Shown here one piece after another: positions 8,338 through 17,374 of a stretch of 64,000 bases of DNA (position 1 is its first letter; each line of letters opens with the position of its first letter). The position numbers were made by a program, and so were the translations under genes. Under the pieces are notes generated by a model. That model was not told the origin of the DNA, did not search any database, and saw only the letters and a list, made by a program, of their open reading frames with translations. Source of the stretch: Arenibacter algicola (lineage in GTDB: Bacteria; Bacteroidota; Bacteroidia; Flavobacteriales; Flavobacteriaceae). The DNA lies in assembly GCF_000733925.1 (NCBI RefSeq), contig NZ_JPOO01000001.1:1488001-1552000 (forward strand), read 5' to 3'.

Positions 8338-8367
8338 TGTTTAACCTTTTTAATTAAATATTAAACA
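8338..8367. promoter_or_regulatory. Candidate operator: TGTTTAA-N16-TTAAACA palindrome (copy 2)
   Basis: Perfect arms lie at 8338-8344 and 8361-8367 with a 16-bp spacer, identical in architecture to the copy at 4778-4807 and preceded by the same TACAAAA (8331-8337). It lies 32-61 bp upstream of the TetR start, i.e. over the expected promoter. The element next to it on the minus strand, TATCTTG (8326-8332), is only a partial match to the -7 consensus. The MerR-B12 protein encoded just upstream is the likeliest binder. Confidence 0.6.
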
Positions 8368-8551
8368 AAATTTAACTTGATTTTAGGGTGTTGAAACTTA
8401 AAAAGCCTTTAAAGGGCATTGCATAGAATTTTAAAACTCAAAAAAAGGGCTGCCATCCAGAATAGCGGGTTAACAACCTAGGTGGTAAATTAGGGTTGCA
8501 AGGATTTCTTCCTTAGCCGTAAGATTCCAAATTTATATCTATTTTGGGTCG

Positions 8552-9451
8552 TCAAAGATTTTGCACCAATTGATCTATCTGGGAAAAGGCAACAATAGTT
8601 TTGGGCAAATTACTTTTATTTATTTCTTGGAGCATTTTTCCCGATATCCAAAGCTCGGAAGCAGTGTCTTTCAGTAACATTTCATGAAATTCATTTAGAT
8701 ATGCCATAATGTTTTCCTTGTCCGGTTGTACCGTAAAATAGGAAACGAAGACAATATTATCATATAATGGAACCAAATCCTTTAAACTAAATATAGGAAT
8801 GCTTTGTCCAAGAAAAATGGATTGATAGCCTTTTGATAGGATTTCATAATTTAGGAACATCAGCCCCAATTCGTGTATTTCGTTGTCCGGAAGATACAGC
8901 ACAAAGGTTTTGGAGGCATTGGAAGGTGTGTTGAATTGCAACTTTTCTGTATTTACCAAAATCTTTTGTTTGATCAGGGCGCAGATAAAATGTTCATGGG
9001 AGGGCGTAATGGTATCGGTCTGCCAAAGCAGTCCCACTTCGTTTAAAAAAGGGATAAAATCTTCATAGAAAATTTCCCTAAATGATTTCTCCTTTAAAAG
9101 TGCATTGTATGTTTTAAAAAATAGTGCCTGATCAAAGTTCATCATGGACATTTTAAAGGAATTTAGCACATGTCCGTTGTCCCTCTGTTCCGCAACCATA
9201 ATTTTTACAACCTTAGGAATATTATCTTCTCCTAGCTGCGAAATCTTTGAAATCTTATAACCGTTATTGTAGAGAAAGGTAACGTTAAGAAGTTTTTGTA
9301 GGTTCTCTAAATCATAACATCTTATGTTGGTGTCCGTTCTGTTGGGCTGAAAAAGGTTGTATCGCTTTTCCCATATTCTAATGGTATGGGCCTTAATACC
9401 AGAAAGATTCTCAAGGTCTTTAATGCTAAAATTACTCTTAACGTTGTTCAT
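8552..9451 (-). CDS. MerR-type regulator with cobalamin-binding light-sensor domain (CarH/LitR-like)
   Basis: The 299-residue protein has a MerR HTH at residues 7-72 (FSIKDLENLSGIKAHTIRIW, RYDLENL-like wing) and a B12-binding module from about 95 to 290. The residues that hold adenosylcobalamin in Thermus CarH (Trp131, Glu141, His142, His177) have counterparts here: W143, E153, H154, and H193 in EIHELG. The W-to-E spacing of 10 is identical. Such proteins bind DNA in the dark and release it when light breaks the Co-C bond. It heads the light cluster, 246 bp upstream of the TetR gene. A weak palindrome half (TTAAACA, 9468-9474) overlaps its own start region, so autoregulation is possible. Confidence 0.9.
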   Translation of the reverse strand: MNNVKSNFSIKDLENLSGIKAHTIRIWEKRYNLFQPNRTDTNIRCYDLENLQKLLNVTFLYNNGYKISKISQLGEDNIPKVVKIMVAEQRDNGHVLNSFKMSMMNFDQALFFKTYNALLKEKSFREIFYEDFIPFLNEVGLLWQTDTITPSHEHFICALIKQKILVNTEKLQFNTPSNASKTFVLYLPDNEIHELGLMFLNYEILSKGYQSIFLGQSIPIFSLKDLVPLYDNIVFVSYFTVQPDKENIMAYLNEFHEMLLKDTASELWISGKMLQEINKSNLPKTIVAFSQIDQLVQNL

Positions 9452-9651
9452 TAATTTTTAAAAAAGGTTAAACAAAAATATCATTTTTATATTTTATTTC
9501 AAAGTTTCTACAAACGTTTAATATATGGGTCTGTTCATGTGATTCCATCTTCGGCCAGTTTTTTTCTTAAATAATATTTCCCGAAAACAGAATATTCCAC
9601 TATTTGCCTTAGCCATGGCAAATCGTATCTTTATGGCTGAACAATTATGTA

Positions 9652-11886
9652 TTGAAATCATACAGCCAAATCATTTTCAATAATTTTAGGGAACTGCTGC
9701 ACTTTTTGAAAAGTACCAATTTCTCTAAGGCCATTCTGATTGCCATTGCGGTTACGGTACCTATTTTACTTTCCATCAGATGGGGACATTTAGAAATTGG
9801 ACTTGCGCTTTGCTTTGGGGCCTTTTGGAGTTCGCCCAGTGATGTGAGTGGCAACTTTCGTCACAAGAAATATGGGATCCTATTTTCTGCGCTGCTGGTA
9901 ATGTTGGTTAGTTTTATTGGGGGGTATCTCAAGTTCGAAACGTGGTTGTTGATTCCTGTTTTGGGGCTTCTAACTTTTGCAATCGCCTTTATTTCGGTTT
10001 ATGGATTTCGGGCTTCCCTAATCAGTTTTTCCGGCTTGCTGGCCCTGGTATTGAGTTTCGCCCATGAATCGAAGGAACTCGAAATTTATGAATACGCACT
10101 TTTAATAGGTGCGGGTGGACTATGGTATTTGCTATTGGCCGTACTTTGGTATCGTATAAATCCCAAAGCGCAGACCGAAGAGCTTTTCTGGGAGACTTAT
10201 AGGCTCACCGCCGAATTTCTGGAAACTCGGGCTAAATTGGTAGGTCCGAAGATGGATCGATTGGAATTGCAGTCCAAATTATATGAGATTCAGAGTAAGT
10301 TAATTGAACATCATGAAACCCTAAGGGAAATTTTACTGCTTTCAAGGAAAAGTTCAGGAAGGTCAAGTTATCAGGCCAAAAGACTGTTGATTTTTGTTGA
10401 ATTAATAGACATGCTTGAAACCGCTATAGCAAATCCGGTCAATTATGAAAAAATGGATGCTCTTTTTGGAGACCACCCCGAGTTTATAGAGAGCTTTCAG
10501 AATCTAATATTTGAAATGGCAGGTCAATTAAGGATAATCGCCGAGGCAGGAACCGACCAAAGCAAGTTTCCCAAAAATTCCAAATTGGTGCAATATTTTG
10601 GTAAGGTGGAACACGAAATAGCCAGCTTCAGGAAGGAAACGGGCACTGAAGATTATGAGGGATTCCTAATGCTTCAAAACCTTTTACAATATCTTGAAAA
10701 ACAATTTGAAAAACTTAAAAAGATAAAATGGCTTTTGGGTAATCCGGATCTGGGTACGCTAGATTTGGTGGATCAGACTTTGGCCAAACGTTTTATAGTG
10801 GCCCAAGATTATGATCCCAAATTATTGCTGAGCAACTTTAGTTTTAGGTCTACCATATTTAGACATTCCTTAAGGTTGTCTGTAGCCGTTATGATAGGGT
10901 ATGCTCTAGGTAATTTCTTCGATTTTCAAAATCCATATTGGATACTCTTGACTATTATCGTAATAATGCGGCCCAGTTATGGTCTTACCAAATCCCGTAC
11001 AAAAGATAGAATTATTGGAACGCTTATAGGAGGCGCTATTGCGACCGGTTTTGTTTTTTTAATACAGAATCCCTTTGTATTTGGGCTCTTGGGAGTGGTG
11101 TCCTTGATTGTTGCCTTTTCAATGGTCCAGAAAAATTATAGGGCGGGGGCAACATTCATAACTCTTACCGTGGTATTTGTTTATGCCATTATCCGTCCAG
11201 ATATAATAACCGTTATACAGTACAGGGTATTGGATACCCTTATTGGAGCTGGACTGTCCTTTGTGGCGATGTTGTGGATTTTGCCGGCATGGGAATTTAT
11301 GGAGATCAGGGAGCAAATAGAAAATAGCGTCAAGGCCAATAAAGGTTTTCTTGCCCAAATTGCCCAATATTACGAACAAAAGGGTAAGGTTACAACGACC
11401 TATAAGGTGTCGCGTAAAGAGGCTTTCGTGGAAACTTCCAACCTTAGTTCGGCCTTTCAAAGAATGGCACAAGAACCTGTATCCAAACAAAAAAATCTGG
11501 ATAAAATATATGAATTGGTTGTGCTTAACCATACCTTTCTTTCGTCTTTGGCGTCATTCAGTACTTTTATCCAGAACAATCCTACTACTGAGGCTTCGTT
11601 AAAATTTAAAAATTTTATTTCTGAAATTGATGAAAATTTGGAGCAGGTACTTCATGCCTTAGAGAATTCAAAATCCGACCAGGCACCCATTGATCCCCAT
11701 AACAATCAGTTCGCCAAGGAACAGCTTCCCTCCTTTGTACCCAAGAATATTGAACTTTCCTCTAGGGTAGACATAAAATTGGAGCGCGAACTTCAGGAAG
11801 CCCACTTGGTTACAGAACAATTGCACTGGCTATTTTCCTTAAGTGGAAAAATGTTAAGGCTGGTCTCAAAAATCGAGTTTGATTAG
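9652..11886 (+). CDS. FUSC/YccS family inner-membrane protein
   Basis: The 744-residue protein has two membrane blocks (about residues 25-170 and 405-545), each with several helices, and two long soluble helical regions. That is the YccS/fusaric-acid-resistance layout. Clear segments are AILIAIAVTVPILLSIRWG and, in the second half, HSLRLSVAVMIGYALGNFF and RPSYGLTKSRTKDRIIGTLI, the latter a hallmark of FUSC C-terminal halves. Family members are linked to efflux of aromatic acids; the substrate here is unknown. The start codon is TTG: no in-frame ATG exists between the upstream stop at 9610 and this site. It is divergent from the MerR-B12 gene. Confidence 0.92.
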   Translation: MKSYSQIIFNNFRELLHFLKSTNFSKAILIAIAVTVPILLSIRWGHLEIGLALCFGAFWSSPSDVSGNFRHKKYGILFSALLVMLVSFIGGYLKFETWLLIPVLGLLTFAIAFISVYGFRASLISFSGLLALVLSFAHESKELEIYEYALLIGAGGLWYLLLAVLWYRINPKAQTEELFWETYRLTAEFLETRAKLVGPKMDRLELQSKLYEIQSKLIEHHETLREILLLSRKSSGRSSYQAKRLLIFVELIDMLETAIANPVNYEKMDALFGDHPEFIESFQNLIFEMAGQLRIIAEAGTDQSKFPKNSKLVQYFGKVEHEIASFRKETGTEDYEGFLMLQNLLQYLEKQFEKLKKIKWLLGNPDLGTLDLVDQTLAKRFIVAQDYDPKLLLSNFSFRSTIFRHSLRLSVAVMIGYALGNFFDFQNPYWILLTIIVIMRPSYGLTKSRTKDRIIGTLIGGAIATGFVFLIQNPFVFGLLGVVSLIVAFSMVQKNYRAGATFITLTVVFVYAIIRPDIITVIQYRVLDTLIGAGLSFVAMLWILPAWEFMEIREQIENSVKANKGFLAQIAQYYEQKGKVTTTYKVSRKEAFVETSNLSSAFQRMAQEPVSKQKNLDKIYELVVLNHTFLSSLASFSTFIQNNPTTEASLKFKNFISEIDENLEQVLHALENSKSDQAPIDPHNNQFAKEQLPSFVPKNIELSSRVDIKLERELQEAHLVTEQLHWLFSLSGKMLRLVSKIEFD

Positions 11887-12115
11887 AAGATTCATAGAAG
11901 GTTATTAGTTACTGTTTGTTAATTAAATTGTAAAAATTGGGAATGGATAGCTACCTAATTTATACTTATCGGCTTCCTATGGAATTGATCCTTAGTAATA
12001 AGAGCACAAATTCTTTTTAAATCAAAATCTATGAATAATAGCCTTTCCATTGCTATTTAATGCATTTATGTATTTTTACATTTATGACCTTTTTGTTCAC
12101 TCACATTTAAATTTT

Positions 12116-13423
12116 ATGATCAAAAGAATTATTCTTACACCCTTTCAGAAATTCGTAAAAATAGAGAGTTTAAGTGGTATCCTATTATTTAGTGCTACAC
12201 TCATTGCCATGATTTGGGCAAATTCCGGGTTTAGTGATTCCTACAATTCCTTATGGCAGTATAAAATTGGTGTCGGCTCTGAAACTTTTCAGCTTACAAA
12301 ACCGCTTATTCTATGGATCAATGACGGCCTCATGGCTTTATTTTTCTTTCTGATCGGATTGGAAATTAAACGGGAGCTTCTGATAGGGGAACTTAACGGA
12401 CTTCGAAAAGCAATGTTTCCTTTGTTCGCCGCAATCGGGGGAATGATCTTTCCTTTGTTGTTATTTCTTTTCTTAAATGACTCTCCCCAAACGGCCCAAG
12501 GCTGGGGTATTCCTATGGCAACTGATATTGCTTTTTCCTTAGCAATTTTGAAACTATTAGGGGATAGGGTTCCCCTAAGCCTTAAAATATTCCTTACTGC
12601 TTTCGCCATAGTGGATGATTTGGGGGCAGTAATGGTTATTGCCATTTTCTATAGCGGAGGGGTTGATTGGCTATTAATTTTATATGCATTGATTCCTTTG
12701 TTGATACTCTCTTTTATAGGGTTTAAGGGGGTCTATTCCAAGTACTGGACAGTAATTCTTGGGGTCATAATTTGGGTGCTTTTTTTAAAGTCGGGTATAC
12801 ATCCAACTATAGCGGGTGTACTTGTTGCCTTTACCGTGCCAATTCGGCAAAAGATAGATATGCAGTATTTTAAGGAGAATTTATCCAAAATCATGACCGG
12901 TATTGCCCAATCCAATAACGAGAATGTTCCTGTACTATCCAATGAACAAATAGGGCATATGGACGATTTGGAGGATTTGACCGATAAATTTACATCGCCC
13001 CTACAAAAATTGGAGCATCGACTTCATGGTTGGGTGGCCTATTTTATTATGCCCATTTTTGCCTTGGCCAATGCAGGAGTTGTATTTGGAACTAATATGG
13101 AATTGAATACTTCATTGATGATGAATATCGCTATAGCCTTGTTTTTGGGGAAATTGGTTGGTGTTACATTATTATCCTGGATAGGGATTAAATTAAAGAT
13201 TGCTGTATTGCCAGAGGACATTAATTTCCTCCAGATTTCGGGAATAGCTATTTTGGCAGGAGTAGGTTTTACCATGTCCATTTTTATAGCCAATTTGGCG
13301 TTTGTAAGCAATGTAATATTTATTGATTCAGCCAAAGTTGGTATTTTAATTGGGTCTGTTGCTTCAGGTTTGGTCGGATATCTAATACTGCGTTGGAGTG
13401 GCGGAAAAGAAAAGGGCCACTAA
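12116..13423 (+). CDS. nhaA: Na+/H+ antiporter NhaA
   Basis: This is a 435-residue polytopic membrane protein. Key motifs are INDGLMALFFFLIGLEIKRE, GWGIPMATDIAFSLAIL, and FAIVDDLGAV with the two adjacent Asp that bind Na+/H+. The last helices contain GFTMSIFIANLAF. I place the start at ATG 12116 (MIKRIILTPF); the frame is open to 12050 but the extra 22 residues look like non-coding sequence. NhaA expels sodium in exchange for protons, which suits a marine bacterium. A hairpin terminator overlaps the stop codon. Confidence 0.96.
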   Translation: MIKRIILTPFQKFVKIESLSGILLFSATLIAMIWANSGFSDSYNSLWQYKIGVGSETFQLTKPLILWINDGLMALFFFLIGLEIKRELLIGELNGLRKAMFPLFAAIGGMIFPLLLFLFLNDSPQTAQGWGIPMATDIAFSLAILKLLGDRVPLSLKIFLTAFAIVDDLGAVMVIAIFYSGGVDWLLILYALIPLLILSFIGFKGVYSKYWTVILGVIIWVLFLKSGIHPTIAGVLVAFTVPIRQKIDMQYFKENLSKIMTGIAQSNNENVPVLSNEQIGHMDDLEDLTDKFTSPLQKLEHRLHGWVAYFIMPIFALANAGVVFGTNMELNTSLMMNIAIALFLGKLVGVTLLSWIGIKLKIAVLPEDINFLQISGIAILAGVGFTMSIFIANLAFVSNVIFIDSAKVGILIGSVASGLVGYLILRWSGGKEKGH

Positions 13424-13435
13424 AGGCCCTGTTTT
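13411..13435 (+). terminator. Rho-independent terminator after nhaA
   Basis: The stem AGGGCC (13413-13418) / GGCCCT (13425-13430) has the nhaA stop codon in its loop and GTTTT after it. It is flanked by A-runs on the left, so it may also serve the converging PepSY gene. Confidence 0.6.
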
Positions 13436-13469
13436 AACTTAAAGATGTTGTAACCATATACAATGGGGT

Positions 13470-14624
13470 TTAGACAAATGCAGGCTGCTTCTTTTTCGCC
13501 TTTTTGGTTTTTAGTTTGTTGATCCAGATAAGGGTTCCTGTAATGGGCAAACTAGTGGCAATTAGGCAGGCAAGAAAGTAAATAATTTTAGAAAAGGTAC
13601 CGTAAATAGTACCCAAATGTATGGGCTTGATCAAAGAGGCTATCTGAACGTTCAATGGCTTATTGGCAAAAAGTTCTTTATGTAGAAGGGTTCCATCCCT
13701 ATCCAATATAAGCTTGTCGGTTATGACAGGTGAAAATCTGGAATTATTGTTTTTGGTAATGGTGTAGACCTCATTGTCCTTAGCCGGTATGGTAATAGTG
13801 GTCTCACCTTCATAGGCCAACTCCGCTGATGTAAGCTGTAGTATCTCCTCAAAGGTTTTTTGCGAGCTACCGGGCTCTAGTGCCGATTCAAACTGTGGAC
13901 CACCACCGCGATTTCCGAAAACCTTGGTGCCCAATACCTTGCTGCCAGCGTCGCGATACCATTCAAAGGACCAAAATAGCCCGGTTAGCGACATGATGAC
14001 CAAAAAGATACACGCATAAAATCCAAGTGTGTTGTGTAGGTCATGGTTTATCCGCTTCCAGTTTGCATTGAACTTAATTTTGAAGCCTGGCTTAAAATTC
14101 TTCCACTTCATCCTTTTGGGAAACCACAAGATAATTCCACTGACCGCCAAGAACAGAAAGATAAGGGTGGCAATGCCTACGATAGGTCTTCCTTCTTCGG
14201 TTTCCAACAATAACCACCTGTGCATTTTAAACATGGTCATAAAGAATCCGTCCAAATTGGATTTTTGAACTTTTTGGTATTTCCCGGAATATGGGTCAAC
14301 GAAAAAGGTGGTGCCCCTTCTTTCCTTGGGTGAGGTTTTTATACTGAATTTAAAGGCTTCGTTCGTTTTTGCAGGGATGGTAACATTGCTTACGATTCCT
14401 TCCTTGGACAAAGATTCCGTCAGTTCCTTCATGGAAAGAGGGCTTCCCGTTGCATCGGCAACTACAAATTCTTTGGCAAAGAGCGACTTTAATTCCTCCT
14501 CAAAAGTTAATACCGTGCCACTTAAACAGACAAGGAATAAAATAATTCCACTGCCTATTCCCAACCAAAGATGCGCATCGTTTATAAATTTTCTGAAGGT
14601 ATATTTTTTAGTTTTTTTGGACAT
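13470..14624 (-). CDS. PepSY-associated membrane protein (siderophore/iron reductase type)
   Basis: The 384-residue protein has four likely membrane helices: about 18-40 (LWLGIGSGIILFLVCLSGTV), 150-170 (ATLIFLFLAVSGIILWFP), 195-220 (LGFYACIFLVIMSLTGLFW) and 340-368. A periplasmic PepSY-like domain lies between the first two, and Trp/His residues occur near the helices. This is the PepSY_TM family, often encoded next to TonB siderophore receptors and thought to reduce ferric siderophores in the inner membrane. It starts 21 bp after the TonB receptor gene ends, so the two form an operon. Confidence 0.92.
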   Translation of the reverse strand: MSKKTKKYTFRKFINDAHLWLGIGSGIILFLVCLSGTVLTFEEELKSLFAKEFVVADATGSPLSMKELTESLSKEGIVSNVTIPAKTNEAFKFSIKTSPKERRGTTFFVDPYSGKYQKVQKSNLDGFFMTMFKMHRWLLLETEEGRPIVGIATLIFLFLAVSGIILWFPKRMKWKNFKPGFKIKFNANWKRINHDLHNTLGFYACIFLVIMSLTGLFWSFEWYRDAGSKVLGTKVFGNRGGGPQFESALEPGSSQKTFEEILQLTSAELAYEGETTITIPAKDNEVYTITKNNNSRFSPVITDKLILDRDGTLLHKELFANKPLNVQIASLIKPIHLGTIYGTFSKIIYFLACLIATSLPITGTLIWINKLKTKKAKKKQPAFV

Positions 14625-14645
14625 GTTCGGGCTATTTTTTAGCTA

Positions 14646-17024
14646 TTAAAGTGTATATCGTAATATTCCAGCAAAGGATCTAGGGTCGGTCTGGTTAATA
14701 TAGCTGGTACGATAGGCGTTGTAACCAATTTGGTCAAAAACATTGTTTACCATTAGCCTAACATCCCAATGATGGTTGAACTTAAATCCTGCCTGAAGAT
14801 TGGTCAAGGTATAAGCCTCTACATTGAATGGTTTTTCGTTGGGAACTATTCCCTGATGGGTAACTGCCCCGGACGACCAATCGTTGATAGGCCTTTCTCC
14901 AGTGTAGTAAACACCGCCTCCTAATGAAAGTCCTTGGAGCGGACCTTGAAATTTATAGTCCATATATACATTCGCAGTATGTTTAGGGGTGTTAAGTGGT
15001 GCCGAACCATAAACATAAGAGGTGTGTTCCTTGTACTGTGCATCAATGTAGGAATAACCGGCAACTGCAGTCAAATTTTCCAGTATACGCCCGGTAAGTT
15101 CCACCTCAACTCCCTGTCTTTGGTCGTTGCCACCTTTTTGGTAATAGCCCGTAGCTACCCAGTTCTCGTCGTATACAGGTAAGTTAATATTCTTATTGTT
15201 GATTTTAAAAAGGGTCAGGTTAAATCGCAGACGGTCGGCAAGCCAACTCGTTTTTACACCAGCTTCCAATTGGTCATATCGTTCATTCCCCAGAGCTTCG
15301 CCATTGACACTTAGCCGTGCAGCAGTTCTTGGATAGGCACTATTGGTGTAGGAGGCAAAAACGTTAATATTTTTGAAGGGATTGACTATGATGCCTCCCA
15401 GTGGGCTAAAGGCGTCACTTTTATCATTTTCTGTATCCGTAATGGTTTCCGTTGTACTATATCTGATTCCCAAAAATGTTTTGAACCATTCTGTCCAGGA
15501 AACCACGTCCTGTGCCACAAGGCCCAGGGATTTGCTTTCAGCACCTCCGGGATTCCCACTGTTGAGTGTTACATTGGGCAAAGTATTGGAATTGCTCTCA
15601 AAAACATTGATGGTGTCCAAGGCGCTAAGGGATTGACTAGTTGTACTATATTTTGAGGTTCTATAGTCGAACCCCACCTGAAAGGTATGATTGATGCTTC
15701 CAGTTTTAACATCATCACCAATTAGATCAATATGTAAAACACCATTATCATCGTTTCGGGTAGAGGTAGAGTAGCCTCTGGTGCGCAGATTGTATTGCTC
15801 CACATCATCTATGGAAACTACACTTCCAAGACTGGCACCTTTGTCGTCCAATTTTAAATGGGATTTATAAAAGGCGGTCTTCACAGTAAGTTTATCGTTC
15901 AAATGCCTGTCGAACCTCAGTGAATAGGTGGTATTTTTGGTAAGTGAACGGTCGTTTGCAAATCCTAGAAATTGATCTGTAGGCAGGTCATAAATGGCAC
16001 TTACATCGTTGGAGGCCAGATTTACGGTTCCGAGATCGGGGGTTCTGCTATCGTCAAAATGATCAAACTCAAGGGTAATCTTCGTCCTATCGTCTATTTT
16101 CCATTGTAGGGAAGGATTGATATAGATGCGCTCGGAACTTACACCAGACCTAAAACTATCTGCCCGTTCCAAGGCACCATTGATACGGAAGGCTACAGAC
16201 TGATTGTCATCTATAGGGCCATAAATATCGAAGGTAGGCCTTACCTGCCCAAAACTGCCGAAGCGTTGGGTAACCGTTCCCCCAAATTGGTAGATCGGTG
16301 TCTTGGTTACAATATTGATAACTCCTCCCGGACTTCCCAAATCTGTGGCAACCCCTTGGGTAATTGAAGCTGCGCCTTTTAATACCTGTATGTTGTCCAC
16401 TCCCTGCATATCGGTCAAAATACCTACACCCCTAAAATCAGAATGGACCCTAACCCCATTCTTTAGGATGGGGATGCCTCTAAAACCTCGGGAGGACATA
16501 CTCTCACGTTTGTTGCCATAGGTGGCAAAAGTATATACTCCGGGAACGTTTTTGGTAGCTTCTGAAATGGTAAGGGCACCTTGATTTGTTATTAGTTTCT
16601 CCGAAATGACCGATATACTCTGAATCTGTTCGTAAGGCTCCAAAGGAAGACGTGTAAGGGCCTCTATTTTATCTGGATGTGACAATCTTCTGCCAAATAC
16701 TTCTACCTCGCTCAAAGGGTTGTCCATACTAAGCTTTATTACTTGATTATCGATATTGGCAGAGGATACGGTTATGGGAAATTTTATAGTCCTAAATCCT
16801 ACCGAACTAACTTTAATTTGCCAATCCCCATAGGGTACTTCTGTTAGGGTATATTTTCCAAACTCATCGGCCATTCCACCTTTTTTTAGGTTTTCTATAA
16901 AAATATTGGCGAAAGGAACAGGATTGTTGTCACTGTCAAGTATAGTTCCGCTAACCGTCCCATAATTTTGGGCAAAAATGGAGGTGGCTATTAACAGATT
17001 GATTATTAGAAATAAATTTCTCAT
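14646..17024 (-). CDS. TonB-dependent siderophore receptor with carboxypeptidase-like N-domain
   Basis: The 792-residue outer-membrane receptor has a signal peptide (residues 1-18, ending IFAQ) and a carboxypeptidase D regulatory-like domain at about 22-105 (GTVSGTILDSDNNPVPFANI). A plug follows at about 130-245 (SISVISEKLI, ATKNVPGVYTFATYG, SSRGFRGIPILKNG), then a beta-barrel ending in an aromatic-rich strand FAGILRYTL. The plug and ESxxSRGF-type motif match ferrichrome/siderophore receptors of the FhuA/FecA class. A Fur-like box lies upstream at 17093-17113 and a PepSY protein gene downstream, both consistent with iron uptake. The exact siderophore cannot be read from sequence. Confidence 0.93.
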   Translation of the reverse strand: MRNLFLIINLLIATSIFAQNYGTVSGTILDSDNNPVPFANIFIENLKKGGMADEFGKYTLTEVPYGDWQIKVSSVGFRTIKFPITVSSANIDNQVIKLSMDNPLSEVEVFGRRLSHPDKIEALTRLPLEPYEQIQSISVISEKLITNQGALTISEATKNVPGVYTFATYGNKRESMSSRGFRGIPILKNGVRVHSDFRGVGILTDMQGVDNIQVLKGAASITQGVATDLGSPGGVINIVTKTPIYQFGGTVTQRFGSFGQVRPTFDIYGPIDDNQSVAFRINGALERADSFRSGVSSERIYINPSLQWKIDDRTKITLEFDHFDDSRTPDLGTVNLASNDVSAIYDLPTDQFLGFANDRSLTKNTTYSLRFDRHLNDKLTVKTAFYKSHLKLDDKGASLGSVVSIDDVEQYNLRTRGYSTSTRNDDNGVLHIDLIGDDVKTGSINHTFQVGFDYRTSKYSTTSQSLSALDTINVFESNSNTLPNVTLNSGNPGGAESKSLGLVAQDVVSWTEWFKTFLGIRYSTTETITDTENDKSDAFSPLGGIIVNPFKNINVFASYTNSAYPRTAARLSVNGEALGNERYDQLEAGVKTSWLADRLRFNLTLFKINNKNINLPVYDENWVATGYYQKGGNDQRQGVEVELTGRILENLTAVAGYSYIDAQYKEHTSYVYGSAPLNTPKHTANVYMDYKFQGPLQGLSLGGGVYYTGERPINDWSSGAVTHQGIVPNEKPFNVEAYTLTNLQAGFKFNHHWDVRLMVNNVFDQIGYNAYRTSYINQTDPRSFAGILRYTL

Positions 17025-17374
17025 CTTATTTTAAATTAGACTGGTTATAAATAAGGTGCTAAAATAGAATGGAAATTTATCTTGTGCAAAACTATTTAGA
17101 ATAATTTTAAATAAGAAATTGAAAATAATTGTTGAGGCCCTATTTTATGGGAATGGGCAACCGATAACATCCATACAGAAATTGTCAAATTCATCAACTC
17201 AATATAATTTTAAGAGTAATTCAACATGGGTTTCCAAAGGTAAGACCCAAAAAGAAGGTAAAGAAGATTAATAAAAAGGTTTAATCGTTAGCTGTAGGAA
17301 TAAGGTCTATCGTGTAATTTTTGAAAGGACACAGCAAAGGAGAATCTCATATGTTCAGTATTCTGCAGGACAGC
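17025..17374. other. Intergenic region between TonB receptor and universal stress protein genes
   Basis: This 350-bp region carries the promoter of the minus-strand TonB receptor, including the Fur-like box at 17093-17113. The remainder (17114-17374) is AT-rich sequence downstream of the universal stress protein gene. I see no ORF or strong hairpin in it. Confidence 0.5.
17093..17113. promoter_or_regulatory. Candidate Fur box upstream of the TonB receptor
   Basis: The core ATTTAGAATAATTTTAAAT (17094-17112) is a 9-1-9 inverted repeat with one mismatch and is extended by one matching T/A pair. It lies about 70-90 bp upstream of the receptor start. Size, symmetry and AT-rich composition fit Fur-type sites. 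Iron repression of the receptor-PepSY operon is inferred. Confidence 0.55.

Noticed and set aside
9509..9521. TACAAACGTTTAA, resembling the left part of the light-cluster palindromes, upstream of the MerR-B12 gene
   Set aside because: It is one base shorter than the other copies and has no matching right arm at the 16-bp spacing; treated as chance.
12289..12645. 118-codon minus-strand ORF inside nhaA
   Set aside because: Shadow of nhaA; no start context or motif.
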